A DNA stretch of 64,000 bases from Panacagrimonas sp965216845 (GTDB taxonomy: Bacteria; Pseudomonadota; Gammaproteobacteria; Nevskiales; Nevskiaceae): positions 2,852,001 to 2,916,000 of the forward strand of contig OZ244200.1 of the NCBI GenBank assembly GCA_965216845.1. Direction: 5' to 3'. The position numbers were made by a program, and so were the translations under genes. Positions 53,127 to 61,811 of this stretch are shown here, piece after piece; positions within the stretch are counted from its first letter, which is position 1; every line of letters starts with the position of its first letter. The notes below the pieces were generated by a model. It was not told the DNA's origin, searched no databases, and saw only the letters and a list, made by a program, of their open reading frames with translations.

Positions 53127-53351
53127 GTGAAAGTCCTGAGCGTTCAAGTCAAACCGCGGTCCCGCTCCAGCGTTCTGGAACGCCAAGATGACGGAAGCTG
53201 GCTGGCGCGGTTGAAGGCGCCGCCAGTAGACGGCAAGGCCAATGCAGAGCTGATCGCGCTCATCGCAAAAACGTTTGACTGCCGAAAATCCGACGTGCGC
53301 ATCACCAGCGGAGCCACATCCCGTTTCAAGCGGATTGAAGTGGTGGATTGA
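53127..53351 (+). CDS. DUF167/YggU-family protein
   Basis: 74 residues, GTG start. The family core is clear: VQVKPRSRSSVLERQ, LKAPPVDGKANAELIALIAK and SDVRITSGATSRFKRIEV. Function not established. It is the only plus-strand gene in this section; its end overlaps the convergent acpS 3' end by 26 bp. Confidence 0.92.
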   Translation: MKVLSVQVKPRSRSSVLERQDDGSWLARLKAPPVDGKANAELIALIAKTFDCRKSDVRITSGATSRFKRIEVVD

Positions 53352-53739
53352 GCATCCCGCGCTCCAACACCACGAAGGCCATTACCATGCCGCCTTCGTC
53401 GCTGAGCGACAGATGCGCGCTGGACACGCCCAGATCGTTCAATCGCTGCCGCATGCGTGCTGACATGACGATGAACGGGCGTCCCAGCTCACCGCGCACA
53501 ACACCAACCTCCGGGTTGTCGTAATTGCGCACGCCGGTTCCCAGCGCCTTGCCGAAGGCCTCCTTGGCGGCCCAGGATTTGGCCAGAAAGTTGATCGGTC
53601 GCGCCGATTGCTGGAATTGCGCGTATTCGCGCGGATGCAGCAGGCGACGCGGAAACCGTTCGGGGTGCCGACGATAAACCTTGTCGATCCGCGTGATGCG
53701 AATCAAATCGGTGCCGATCCCGTAGATCGCATCACTCAC
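53326..53739 (-). CDS. acpS: Holo-[acyl-carrier-protein] synthase
   Basis: Transfers phosphopantetheine from coenzyme A to acyl carrier protein. 137 residues. IYGIGTDLIRITRI carries the metal Asp and SWAAKEAFGKALGTG the Glu; GRPFIVMSARM and AHLSLSDEGGM complete the fold. The GTG at 53739 overlaps the pdxJ stop (GTGA). Pantothenate genes elsewhere in the window supply its cofactor precursor. Confidence 0.94.
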   Translation of the reverse strand: MSDAIYGIGTDLIRITRIDKVYRRHPERFPRRLLHPREYAQFQQSARPINFLAKSWAAKEAFGKALGTGVRNYDNPEVGVVRGELGRPFIVMSARMRQRLNDLGVSSAHLSLSDEGGMVMAFVVLERGMLNPPLQSA

Positions 53740-54470
53740 GCTTGCGTACGACCGGCATCCATCGCGGCGCGCATTTCGCGCACCGCGCCGTCCATACCCA
53801 GGAACACCGAGCGCGCCACCAGGGCGTGACCGATGTTCAGCTCGCTCAACTGAGAAACAGCCGCAATGGGGCCGACATTTGCGGTCGTTAGACCGTGTCC
53901 GGCGTGGACCTCCAATCCGGCTTGATGCGCGTCTTGTGCAAAACAGCGAATGGCGCCCAGCTCCTTTGCCTGATCCGCGCCGCTCAAATCGCAATAGCGG
54001 CCGGTATGAATCTCACAACACGGCGCGCCGACCTTGAGGGCGGCGTCAAGCTGCGACATCGCAGGATCGATGAACAAAGAAACCCGAATACCGACCTGTG
54101 ACAGTTTCGAACACGCCTGCCCCACCCGCTCGAGATTCCCCGCCACATCCAGACCGCCTTCGGTGGTGAGTTCTTCGCGGCGCTCCGGCACCAGGCAAAC
54201 ATGCGGCGGACGCACGTCTACCGCCAGTGCCACCATTTCCGGGGTGACCGCCATTTCCAGATTCAAGGGAACATCGATCCGCGCCAGCAGGCGGTGAATA
54301 TCCTCATCCTGAATATGCCGCCGATCCTCCCGCAAATGTGCGGTGATCCCATCGGCACCCGCCGCCTGCGCCATCAGCGCCGCCTCAACGGGATCAGGAT
54401 AATCGGTGCCGCGCGCCTGGCGCAGCGTTGCGACATGATCGATATTGACGCCCAGCCGTAACTGACGCAT
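53736..54470 (-). CDS. pdxJ: Pyridoxine 5'-phosphate synthase
   Basis: TIM-barrel enzyme that condenses aminoacetone phosphate with deoxyxylulose 5-phosphate in vitamin B6 synthesis. 244 residues. LGVNIDHVATLRQARGTDYP, HLREDRRHIQDEDI, CLVPERREELTTEGGLDV and HAGHGLTTANVGP are family signatures. The ATG at 54470 shares a base with the preceding amidohydrolase stop (TGATG); acpS overlaps the other end. pdxJ-acpS is widely conserved. Confidence 0.97.
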   Translation of the reverse strand: MRQLRLGVNIDHVATLRQARGTDYPDPVEAALMAQAAGADGITAHLREDRRHIQDEDIHRLLARIDVPLNLEMAVTPEMVALAVDVRPPHVCLVPERREELTTEGGLDVAGNLERVGQACSKLSQVGIRVSLFIDPAMSQLDAALKVGAPCCEIHTGRYCDLSGADQAKELGAIRCFAQDAHQAGLEVHAGHGLTTANVGPIAAVSQLSELNIGHALVARSVFLGMDGAVREMRAAMDAGRTQA

Positions 54471-56353
54471 CAAGCCGCCGCCATTTGTGCGTGATGGTCT
54501 TTGTGCCTGAGCACGCGCCCAAGACTCTGCTGCCCGAATATCCGGGTATAGGCACCTTCGTTCCAGGCCAGCTGGCCGTTGAGCAACACGCTGCTGACCA
54601 CGCCGTCGGGCCGGTTGACCAGCTGTTTGTGAGCAAAACATTCGCGCATCTGGAATCGGTAGGTATCGTCCGGATTCCATTCACGCAGTTTTTCCGGGTC
54701 CACCAGCACCAGATCGGCGCGCGCCCCTTGTTCCAGACGGCCGGCGTCGACCCCCAGAAAATCAGCCGGCTCACGACTCAGCCGATGTACCGCCTGCGCC
54801 ACTTTGGCGTCGCCATCTTCCTGGGCGATTTTCAGCGTGCGCAAATTAGCGTCGAAAAACGCCATGTTGGTAATGTGGGCGCCGCTGTCATTGAACCCGG
54901 GCAATAACAATGGGTGAAACAGCAGGTGCTTGACCACTTTGGGATCGACATTGGCGGTCACGCACCACCAGCGCAAGTCGGTATCAAAGCGCCGCAACAA
55001 GTGCAAAAAGAAGTCGGCATCGTCGCAGGGATTGGGAAAGCTTGCGAACAAGCTTTCCTCGTCCGCGCCCATTGCACCGTGGCCACTGATCTGCCAGTTG
55101 CAAAGCCGCTCGAATACGCGCTGCATGGTCTGCCCGTTCCAGTCCGCGTGCGGACAGGATTCGATATGCATGTCGCTCAATTCTCTGGACAACACGTTGT
55201 GATCCAGGCGCAGCCAGCGCTTGATGCGCGCCAGCGAAAAACCCTTGCGGCCGTGCAACCACATGCGCCGAAAGGCCTGAACCCATTGCGGATCATTCAG
55301 TATTTTCAGGCGTCCCTCACGGTCGTCCAGATCCAGTTCGTTCAAACGGCGCAGCTCGGGAATTTCTTCAGCCAGCGGCGTCACGACGCCGTCGCTCCAG
55401 GTCTTGAACGGCGCCGCCAGCGCCTGCATGCGAAAGTGACCCTTGACCAGTCTTGAATTCAGAATGCGGGACAACAAGATACCCATGATCTTGATGCTGC
55501 GGTCGGTGGCGACATCCAGCGCCGCCACCGCCGTGACTTTCAATGTTTTTCCATACAACCGGCCGGAGGTGAGCAGAAAGTTACGGATCACCGCCTTCTT
55601 GTCATCCTTGGGCGGTGTCGCCTGCCACACCCGCCCCCACCGGCGGACGATGCCGGTCAGTGTTTTCAGTTCGGAAAACGGCGCGAACTGGGTGGGGATC
55701 TGCTTGTGCGTATTGGGTTGATTCGCCAGATAATGAAATGGCAGGCCGTCGGTTGAAAAGCCGACATAACCTTGCCGCATCCCCTTTTCCAGCAGTTCGG
55801 ACATCTGCCGCAGTTCATCGTCGGTGGGATCGCGGGTCACCGAATCCTGCAGGCCCATCACCTCAATTCGCAGCATGGAGTGCGGAATCATGGGCACGAT
55901 ATTGGGGCCCAGCGCCAACCGATCAAAATGATCCAGATATTCGCCAGAATCTGCCCAGTTACAGGCGTCCGCCACCTTGCGCAAGACGTCCTTGGGCACG
56001 TTCTCCACCCGCGCGAAGCAATCCACGATGGGGTCCGCGCCATTGTTGCGCTGATTGCCAAAGGCCAGACCCAAGGAACAATTTGCCACCAGCGCGGTGG
56101 TGGTGCCATGACGCACCGCTTCCGGCAATTGCGGCTCAAGCTCCACTTCCAGGTCGTAATGCGTGTGGATGTCGATGAGTCCGGGCATCAACCATTTGCC
56201 GCTGCCGTCAATCACCTGCTTTGCCGCATCCACAGGCAACCCCGCGCCAAGCTGCGCAACGCAATTGCCCGATACCGCCACATCCACCTGCCGCGGATTT
56301 CCAGCACTGCCGTCAAAAACCTTGGCGCCCCGGATCAAATAATCCCAGCGCAT
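54470..56353 (-). CDS. D-aminoacylase-like amidohydrolase
   Basis: 627-residue metal-dependent hydrolase of the N-acyl-D-amino-acid deacylase group. Start MRWDYLIRGAKVFDG with GGAGG upstream; metal ligands in LMPGLIDIHTHYDLEVE, GTTTALVANCSLG, and the late GFNDSGAHITNMAFFD with the catalytic Asp. The C-terminal GARADLVLVDPEKL closes the composite beta domain. It is longer than typical D-aminoacylases (about 480-500), with extra sequence around residues 250-420. Substrate unknown. Overlaps pdxJ by one base, an unusual neighbour for vitamin B6 synthesis. Confidence 0.85.
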   Translation of the reverse strand: MRWDYLIRGAKVFDGSAGNPRQVDVAVSGNCVAQLGAGLPVDAAKQVIDGSGKWLMPGLIDIHTHYDLEVELEPQLPEAVRHGTTTALVANCSLGLAFGNQRNNGADPIVDCFARVENVPKDVLRKVADACNWADSGEYLDHFDRLALGPNIVPMIPHSMLRIEVMGLQDSVTRDPTDDELRQMSELLEKGMRQGYVGFSTDGLPFHYLANQPNTHKQIPTQFAPFSELKTLTGIVRRWGRVWQATPPKDDKKAVIRNFLLTSGRLYGKTLKVTAVAALDVATDRSIKIMGILLSRILNSRLVKGHFRMQALAAPFKTWSDGVVTPLAEEIPELRRLNELDLDDREGRLKILNDPQWVQAFRRMWLHGRKGFSLARIKRWLRLDHNVLSRELSDMHIESCPHADWNGQTMQRVFERLCNWQISGHGAMGADEESLFASFPNPCDDADFFLHLLRRFDTDLRWWCVTANVDPKVVKHLLFHPLLLPGFNDSGAHITNMAFFDANLRTLKIAQEDGDAKVAQAVHRLSREPADFLGVDAGRLEQGARADLVLVDPEKLREWNPDDTYRFQMRECFAHKQLVNRPDGVVSSVLLNGQLAWNEGAYTRIFGQQSLGRVLRHKDHHAQMAAA

Positions 56354-56602
56354 TGCGTCACCCTCCATAAGGCCTCACCCTTGCGTTTTCTGCGATCTTA
56401 CGCCCACTGGGCGCAACAGTGGCATGAACGGCGCTGTCCCGGCCTCAAGAACCGACAACTTGACCCTGGCTCGGCAGTACGCGCATGATTCAATCGCCAC
56501 TTTCATCACCAATGATCTTGCTTTTTGCGCTGATTACGGAAAGTGGTTTGATCAAGCATTCTTGATCACGCAGGTGCAAGCAAGACGCAGGAGGGTCAGC
56601 TG
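56354..56602. other. Intergenic region before the small secreted protein
   Basis: Holds the amidohydrolase and small-protein upstream signals between divergent genes. The only distinct structure is the palindrome listed at 56549-56568; no other gene seen. Confidence 0.6.
56549..56568. promoter_or_regulatory. 20-bp palindrome upstream of the small secreted protein
   Basis: TGATCAAG, spacer CATT, CTTGATCA: a perfect 8-bp inverted repeat 34 bp before the start codon. The size and position fit a dimeric repressor or activator site. No regulator can be named from sequence alone. Confidence 0.5.
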
Positions 56603-56809
56603 ATGAAAACAGCTTCATTGATCGCACTTTGCTTTGCTGGAAGCACGGCGTTTTCAGTCGCCCTGGCAAGTCACGTCTTTAGCGCAACGGATTTGGTCAT
56701 TGCAACCCAGACCAGCCATTCCGGCGGTACGGACAAAGACGGCTGCCATACCGACAGCAAGACGGGCGAACGCCATTGCCACGAAAAAGAAGGCGACAAA
56801 AAAGAGTAA
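56603..56809 (+). CDS. Small secreted Cys/His-motif protein
   Basis: 68 residues: signal peptide (MKTASLIALCFAGSTAFSVA, cut after ALA) and a short mature part with HSGGTDKDGCHTDSKTGERH then CHEKEGDKKE. The GCHxD...HCH pattern resembles YHYH-like or metal-binding tails found in secreted bacterial proteins. Metal binding is inference. GGAGGGT precedes the ATG. A strong hairpin follows its stop; queA converges on it. Confidence 0.75.
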   Translation: MKTASLIALCFAGSTAFSVALASHVFSATDLVIATQTSHSGGTDKDGCHTDSKTGERHCHEKEGDKKE

Positions 56810-56825
56810 GGGTCACAACATTTGC

Positions 56826-56856
56826 AGTCAGGCGCCGGCTTTGTCGGCGCCTGACT
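56826..56856. terminator. Hairpin between the small protein and queA
   Basis: A perfect 12-bp stem, AGTCAGGCGCCG and CGGCGCCTGACT, with a 7-base loop. It lies in the short gap between convergent genes and probably serves both as a 3' end. No T-run follows, so it may work with Rho or as a decay barrier. Confidence 0.6.
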
Positions 56857-56866
56857 GGGCCGCCGT

Positions 56867-57901
56867 TTACGTTTCTGGCGGCGCAATCAGCATGGCATCG
56901 CCATAACTGAAGAAACGGTAGCGCTGGTGCACGGCAAAGGCGTAGGCCTGCATCATCCGTTCGTATCCGCCAAAGGCGCACACCAGCATCATCAAAGTGC
57001 TTTGCGGCAGATGAAAATTGGTCAATAACAGATCAATGCTGCGGATGCGATAACCCGGCGTGATGAACAGTCGCGTCTGGCCGCGACCGGCACGCAGCTG
57101 ACCGGATTCATCCAGCGCGGATTCCAGGGTACGAACCACCGTGGTTCCCACCGCCACGATGCGACCGCCCGCCTTGCGGACGGCGGCGACTCTGGCGGGC
57201 AATTCGTTTGGCACCATCCAGACTTCGGCGTGCATCCGGTGCTCAGCAAGCTGCTCTACCCGCATGGGCTGAAAGGTTCCGGCGCCGACGTGCAGCGTGA
57301 TGGTTGCAACCCCAATCCCTTTTTCCCACAAGGCATCAAGCAGCGCCCGATCAAAATGCAGACCGGCCGTTGGCGCCGCCACCGCGCCCGGATCACGCGC
57401 AAACAAGGTCTGATAACGCGACTCGTCTTGCGGACCAGCAGGATGTTCGATATACGGCGGCAACGGCAATTGACCCGAAGTTTCCAGTACTTTGGACCAC
57501 TCAAGCGGCGCCTCGAGCTTGAGTCGAAACAAATCGTTTTCCCTGTCAATCACCTGCACAGGCGTATCCGTGCCGCTGATCAAGATTTCAGACCCGGCCT
57601 TGGGCGTTTTGGAAGCGCCGATCTGGGCGAGCGCAGTCCGTGCATCGATCACCCGCTCGATCAGAATCTCTACCTTGCCGCCACTGGGTTTGCGTCCGTA
57701 CAGTCGCGCCTTGATGACGCGCGTGTCGTTGAAAATCAGCAGATCCCCAGGTCTGAGCAGGGACGGCAGATCGCGAATCTGACGGTTTTCGGCGACACCA
57801 ACCGCCGGCAGGTGCAACAAGCGGCTGGCACTGCGCGTGGCCGGCGGATGTTGCGCAATCAGCTCGGATGGAAGATCGTAGTGGAAATCAGATTTTTTCA
57901 A
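56867..57901 (-). CDS. queA: S-adenosylmethionine:tRNA ribosyltransferase-isomerase
   Basis: Adds the epoxycyclopentanediol part to preQ1 in tRNA, before QueG acts. 344 residues. MKKSDFHYDLPSELIAQHP at the start, FNDTRVIKARL(Y)G, YQTLFARDPGAVAAPTAGLH, TLHVGAGTFQPM and TNFHLPQSTLMMLVCAF are diagnostic. Standard length. queG, the next enzyme, is encoded at 19897-21057. Confidence 0.97.
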   Translation of the reverse strand: MKKSDFHYDLPSELIAQHPPATRSASRLLHLPAVGVAENRQIRDLPSLLRPGDLLIFNDTRVIKARLYGRKPSGGKVEILIERVIDARTALAQIGASKTPKAGSEILISGTDTPVQVIDRENDLFRLKLEAPLEWSKVLETSGQLPLPPYIEHPAGPQDESRYQTLFARDPGAVAAPTAGLHFDRALLDALWEKGIGVATITLHVGAGTFQPMRVEQLAEHRMHAEVWMVPNELPARVAAVRKAGGRIVAVGTTVVRTLESALDESGQLRAGRGQTRLFITPGYRIRSIDLLLTNFHLPQSTLMMLVCAFGGYERMMQAYAFAVHQRYRFFSYGDAMLIAPPET

Positions 57902-57932
57902 TGGTGCGCAGCAATCGTCGGTTCGGTGCCGC

Positions 57933-57938
57933 TATAAT
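57933..57938 (+). promoter_or_regulatory. -10 box of tRNA-Leu(CAA)
   Basis: A perfect TATAAT 14 bp before the tRNA, overlapping the region just upstream of the divergent queA gene. No good -35 was recognised at normal spacing. Confidence 0.5.
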
Positions 57939-57951
57939 CATCCGCTTACCC

Positions 57952-58038
57952 GCCTGAGTGGCGGAATTGGTAGACGCAGCAGATTCAAAATCTGCCGATG
58001 GCAACATCGTGGGAGTTCGAGTCTCCCCTCAGGCACCA
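57952..58038 (+). tRNA. tRNA-Leu(CAA)
   Basis: 87-nt class II tRNA with acceptor arms GCCTGAG/CTCAGGC, A73, encoded CCA, the tRNA-Leu D-arm GCGGAATTGGTAGACGC, a long variable arm and T-arm GAGTTCGAGTCTC. Anticodon loop TTCAAAA gives CAA, reading UUG. Confidence 0.95.
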
Positions 58039-58525
58039 TGAACGGGTAAGAAAATCAATATGTTATGGCTTGATCGGCGCACTGGCGGTGCAGTGCATCG
58101 CTATTTTAACCTGCAATTCAGGGTTCAAAGTCCGACTTGCGGGATTGCTTGCTGATCACAGCTCATCGCTCAACCGCCCGGCTCCGGCCGCTCCAGCGTC
58201 AGCCGCATTGCACCGAATCGCCTTGTTCAAGCTCGGGTTCGGGTTCACATGCTCCGAGTTCTGACGGCTGTCTGGGGCGCGACCGTCTTGAGATGATTCG
58301 GGTCGTGCATGTCATCACGGACCTCATCGGCGCGGGTCCGATTCCGCAGCCGTTGCCACCGCTTTTGATCGAAGGCTCTCTGCGGACGCCATCGCAGCGA
58401 ATCGCCCGCAAGACCACGGCGGGATCGTGCCACGAGTCCATTTCTGGACCTCCCAAAGGCGGGCCGCGCATATCAGGTGGTTCCAATGTCGGGGAAAACC
58501 TACTGCGGTCGCCAAATGAGTTCGC
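58039..58525. other. Intergenic stretch between tRNA-Leu and the envelope cluster 2
   Basis: About 490 bp with no convincing ORF, repeat or promoter. Short reading frames on both strands have the composition of chance reading. The left end follows tRNA-Leu; the right end leads into the cluster terminator. Confidence 0.6.
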
Positions 58526-58558
58526 AAAAAAAAACCGGCACCCTTGCGGGCGCCGGTG
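58526..58558 (-). terminator. Intrinsic terminator of envelope cluster 2
   Basis: On the minus strand, a 9-bp stem CCGGCGCCC / GGGTGCCGG (one G-U pair) with GCAA loop is followed by nine Ts. It ends the transcript after the DUF1302 gene, about 50 bp beyond its stop. Confidence 0.9.
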
Positions 58559-58608
58559 ACTGACTCTCCGGAGAGCATGGAGAGCTGATGAGGAAAGCGC
58601 TCTGAAAT

Positions 58609-60648
58609 CTAGAACTGATACTTGAAACGCACGGCCAGTTCATCCGCCCAGGTCACACTGTCTATCAGGTTTTCCTTGGGGTTATCGCCCCAGGCATCGC
58701 CTTGCAAGTAGTTGTAATAGATTTCGGCAATCATGCCCTTGCCAATGTTGTACTGCAGCAGCGGCTGGACCAGGACGCCACCCTTGACGTCAATCAGCGT
58801 GCCAAACTCGAAGATGTACTTACGACCCGGCCACGGCTGCAGGGCCGCCAGCACCACGTAGTTCGCGCTACCGATACCAGTCGGGCCGCTTTGCGGGGTC
58901 GCACCGTATCCACTCAGATGACGTCCCACCAGATCGCTTTCCGAACGATGCATGTACTGGAACACCAGGTAGGCCGCCGGGAAGGCGTCCGTCCAGCGGG
59001 TCCACTTCTCAACAACCAGTGAAGCGATGTACTCATCCTTCTCCAGGAAACCGGCGCCCAGATCCTTCTTGGTGAACATACGATCCGGGGTGTACTGCGC
59101 TTCCAGATTGAAGATGATCTGGTTCAGCCACTCGTTGTCGCTGTTGGTCACATAGCTCAGACCGCCACCAAACACCGACTCACGGTGATACTCGCGCTCG
59201 ATGAATCCGCGCAGACCACCACTGGCCACAAAAAACGTATTCAGCAGGTTGTAGGTTTCCTCGTAGCTGTTGACGTTGGTGGCGTAAACGTCCTTCAGCG
59301 CAGGGAAATCATTCACCGCTGCGTTTACGCCCTCAATACCGTCGAGCCGAACATCGGCGGCATAAGTGAACCACTCATCCGCACTGATGACACCACCTGG
59401 CTGGGCTACGAACGGGGTCAGGGCAAGCGCCTCGCCCAATGATCCGCTGTTCCGGCACAGCGTCGGATTCACCGTGCCGTCGCAAGTCGGCAGCTTGATT
59501 GCATAAGCCGTACTCGCAACCGTACCCAACAGGCCCGCACCAGTGACTGGCGACTCCAGCCCGGTTGCTGCCCAGCGGAAAGTGCCCCCCGGGTTATAAC
59601 GACTGACATAAACGGCCTGCCAACCCCAGTTGCCGTAATCGGTTTTGATCCGGATGCCGGCATCAAGCTTGTCGTCATATCCGCTGGAATGGTAGTTCTC
59701 CTGAACCGTGAACTGCGAAGGAATGACGTTATAGGTGGTGTTCGGATTGCCGAAAATCGTCGGCTGGAACTTACTGACGTAAGTGTCGAATACGGTTTCC
59801 TTTCTCTGGTACGTCGCACGCAGTGTCAGGCGCGGAACACGCTTGTCGGAAAACTCTTCAAACGCACGGTCAAGTATCGAGTGGCGACGCAGATCCAGTC
59901 CGTTTGGCAAATCCAGGGTCTGGAAGAAAATGGCCTGCCCCCAGGCGATCTGCTGATTGCCCGCACGAACCGTCAAGTTACCTGAGCGATACTCAAGCAT
60001 CAGCGCCGGCACATCGATCATGTAGTCGTCGCTTGCGACTTCCAGAGGGTTCACGCGCCTACCATTTCGACCGATCGCTTCAAAGTAATTCGGGTCAGAT
60101 TCGTAAAGCTCGGAACGTCCGCCGGCGGCGACAAGCCCATTGCCTGCGGGGTCCATCAGAATGTCTGATCGCGCGTCGAATTCCTGATAGATCCCAGGAT
60201 CAAACACACCGCGAATGCGGCCAACAATACGCCACTCACGGTTGAACTTGATCTGCATCTCGCTTTCGGCGCGAACGATGGCGTAGTTGATGTCAACATC
60301 GCCCGGACGTACGAAGTCGCCACGGTTGACCTGGTCATCAAATACCAGCAGGGGCACCGCCCAGTCATTGGCGGCACTGACCCCGCCGCCCGGCCCGGTA
60401 TTGGCCCCATTCAGAAGCTGCAGCCCCGCAATCGTTGGCGGCAGATAAGTATTTCGCGTAACGGTTCTGTTATTGAACGGATTCGTCCGCTGGTTATTCA
60501 GGTTTTGCTTGCCTGTGGTACGAAATGCACCGTCGACACGGATGAAGCTGCTGTAGTTGATGTCAATTGCATGTGCCGGCGATGACACGAATGCAACCGT
60601 CACCAGCGAAACAATCGCCCCCCAATTTGAAACACGCTTCAAAAACAT
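58609..60648 (-). CDS. DUF1302 outer-membrane protein (cluster 2)
   Basis: 679 residues. Signal peptide ends SPAHA; the mature protein begins IDINYSSFIRVDGAFRTTGK and is rich in alternating beta strands with aromatic ends. It finishes ADELAVRFKYQF, a C-terminal aromatic signal typical of barrels assembled by BAM. Matches DUF1302, a family usually next to DUF1329. Long loops around residues 60-110 and 370-450 contain Asn/Gly-rich segments. GGAGAGGC precedes the ATG at 60648. Probably the outer-membrane entry or exit pore of the cluster; unproven. Confidence 0.88.
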   Translation of the reverse strand: MFLKRVSNWGAIVSLVTVAFVSSPAHAIDINYSSFIRVDGAFRTTGKQNLNNQRTNPFNNRTVTRNTYLPPTIAGLQLLNGANTGPGGGVSAANDWAVPLLVFDDQVNRGDFVRPGDVDINYAIVRAESEMQIKFNREWRIVGRIRGVFDPGIYQEFDARSDILMDPAGNGLVAAGGRSELYESDPNYFEAIGRNGRRVNPLEVASDDYMIDVPALMLEYRSGNLTVRAGNQQIAWGQAIFFQTLDLPNGLDLRRHSILDRAFEEFSDKRVPRLTLRATYQRKETVFDTYVSKFQPTIFGNPNTTYNVIPSQFTVQENYHSSGYDDKLDAGIRIKTDYGNWGWQAVYVSRYNPGGTFRWAATGLESPVTGAGLLGTVASTAYAIKLPTCDGTVNPTLCRNSGSLGEALALTPFVAQPGGVISADEWFTYAADVRLDGIEGVNAAVNDFPALKDVYATNVNSYEETYNLLNTFFVASGGLRGFIEREYHRESVFGGGLSYVTNSDNEWLNQIIFNLEAQYTPDRMFTKKDLGAGFLEKDEYIASLVVEKWTRWTDAFPAAYLVFQYMHRSESDLVGRHLSGYGATPQSGPTGIGSANYVVLAALQPWPGRKYIFEFGTLIDVKGGVLVQPLLQYNIGKGMIAEIYYNYLQGDAWGDNPKENLIDSVTWADELAVRFKYQF

Positions 60649-60737
60649 TCGGCCTCTCCTAATTAGAGTATTACTTTGGTTACCACGTTTTTGTGCGACT
60701 TGCACGGCCTGACCCGACGCACGACAGTTTCATAATG

Positions 60738-61757
60738 TCACTGCGGATTCAGGCGAATAATGCTCGCACTGTGCCCAACCGCCAACAGTTGCCCCGGGTC
60801 GGAACTGGAAATGACATCACTGTACCAGTTCAGTTTGAGGTCTTCGTTGTTCAGTACATTCCAGGTTTTTCCGTCATCGCCACTGGCAACTGCCTCACGC
60901 ATGCCGACGGCAACAACCCCGCCCATATCGGTACTTGCCACCGCCAACAAATTTCGCGTTGCGGGAGACTCAACTTTCACCCAGCTTCTCCCGTAATCAT
61001 TGGTGCTCATCAGGAATCCGGCCTGCCCGACGGCAAAACCAACGCCATCATCGCGGATATTCAACGCATTGATCGTTGGCGCGATCACATTGACCGAAAT
61101 CTGGGCCTGGTTCACCACCTCCCACGGCTCACAGGGCCCCGCCGACCGCAGAACGAACTCCAGCTCTCCACCGAGTAGCGCCGAGCCGTCGGCGAAGGTT
61201 TGTATGGCGTACATGGACGGTTCGCCAGCGGCGCCTGACAGCCCACCGCCTCCCGCATCACGGTCACCAATATTGAGCCAATCCGGGGCGGCGTTTTCCC
61301 ATGTCTGCCCATAATCGATCGATCGCAGAACGGTACCGAACGCACCCACGGCGTAGACCAGCCCCATATCCATGCCAGAAACGTCGATCAAGCGTTCCGG
61401 CGTCCCGCTTTCCACTTGTTCCCAACCAGAGGATTCGGTGTGCACCATAATCAGACCGGTCTGTCCAACAACGATAATGCTGTCCTTGAGCAGCGTTACT
61501 CCGAGCAACGCCAGATCGGTAGGCGCCTTTTCTCGGCGCCAGGTCTGGCCACCGTCGTCAGAACGCATGATCAAGCCAAGGTCCCCCACTGCCACGATTC
61601 GATCGCCATGACGTGCGGCATCAAACAGACGCTCATGTTGAACGCTCTCGAACGCAACTTCTGATTCGACCGCCGCCATTGTGATGTGTGCAACGCCGAG
61701 GCTGCACACGGAAACCAATACTTGCGCGGCGATAACTGCCCGTTTCGGAAATATCAT
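60738..61757 (-). CDS. YCF48-like beta-propeller protein (cluster 2)
   Basis: 339 residues. Signal peptide (VIAAQVLVSVCSLGVAHITMA), then BNR/YCF48-type blades: SDDGGQTWRR, SIDYGQTWEN, STNDYGRSWVK and SGDDGKTWNV, with hydrophobic strands such as VYAVGAFGTVLR that match the cluster 1 protein. C-terminal WYSDVISSSDPG aligns with WYSAVGPSADGG of the paralogue. Lies between DUF1329 and DUF1302. Likely periplasmic partner of both. Confidence 0.86.
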   Translation of the reverse strand: MIFPKRAVIAAQVLVSVCSLGVAHITMAAVESEVAFESVQHERLFDAARHGDRIVAVGDLGLIMRSDDGGQTWRREKAPTDLALLGVTLLKDSIIVVGQTGLIMVHTESSGWEQVESGTPERLIDVSGMDMGLVYAVGAFGTVLRSIDYGQTWENAAPDWLNIGDRDAGGGGLSGAAGEPSMYAIQTFADGSALLGGELEFVLRSAGPCEPWEVVNQAQISVNVIAPTINALNIRDDGVGFAVGQAGFLMSTNDYGRSWVKVESPATRNLLAVASTDMGGVVAVGMREAVASGDDGKTWNVLNNEDLKLNWYSDVISSSDPGQLLAVGHSASIIRLNPQ

Positions 61758-61811
61758 CTGTAATTCCAGTGAAAGCCGTCAGCGCCAAAGCGCTGACGGC
61801 CTCGGTCCGGT

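Noticed and set aside
58100..58160. T-arm-like GGGTTCAAAGTCC after tRNA-Leu, possible tRNA fragment or att site
   Set aside because: No acceptor or anticodon arm can be drawn around it, and no integrase or phage gene follows.
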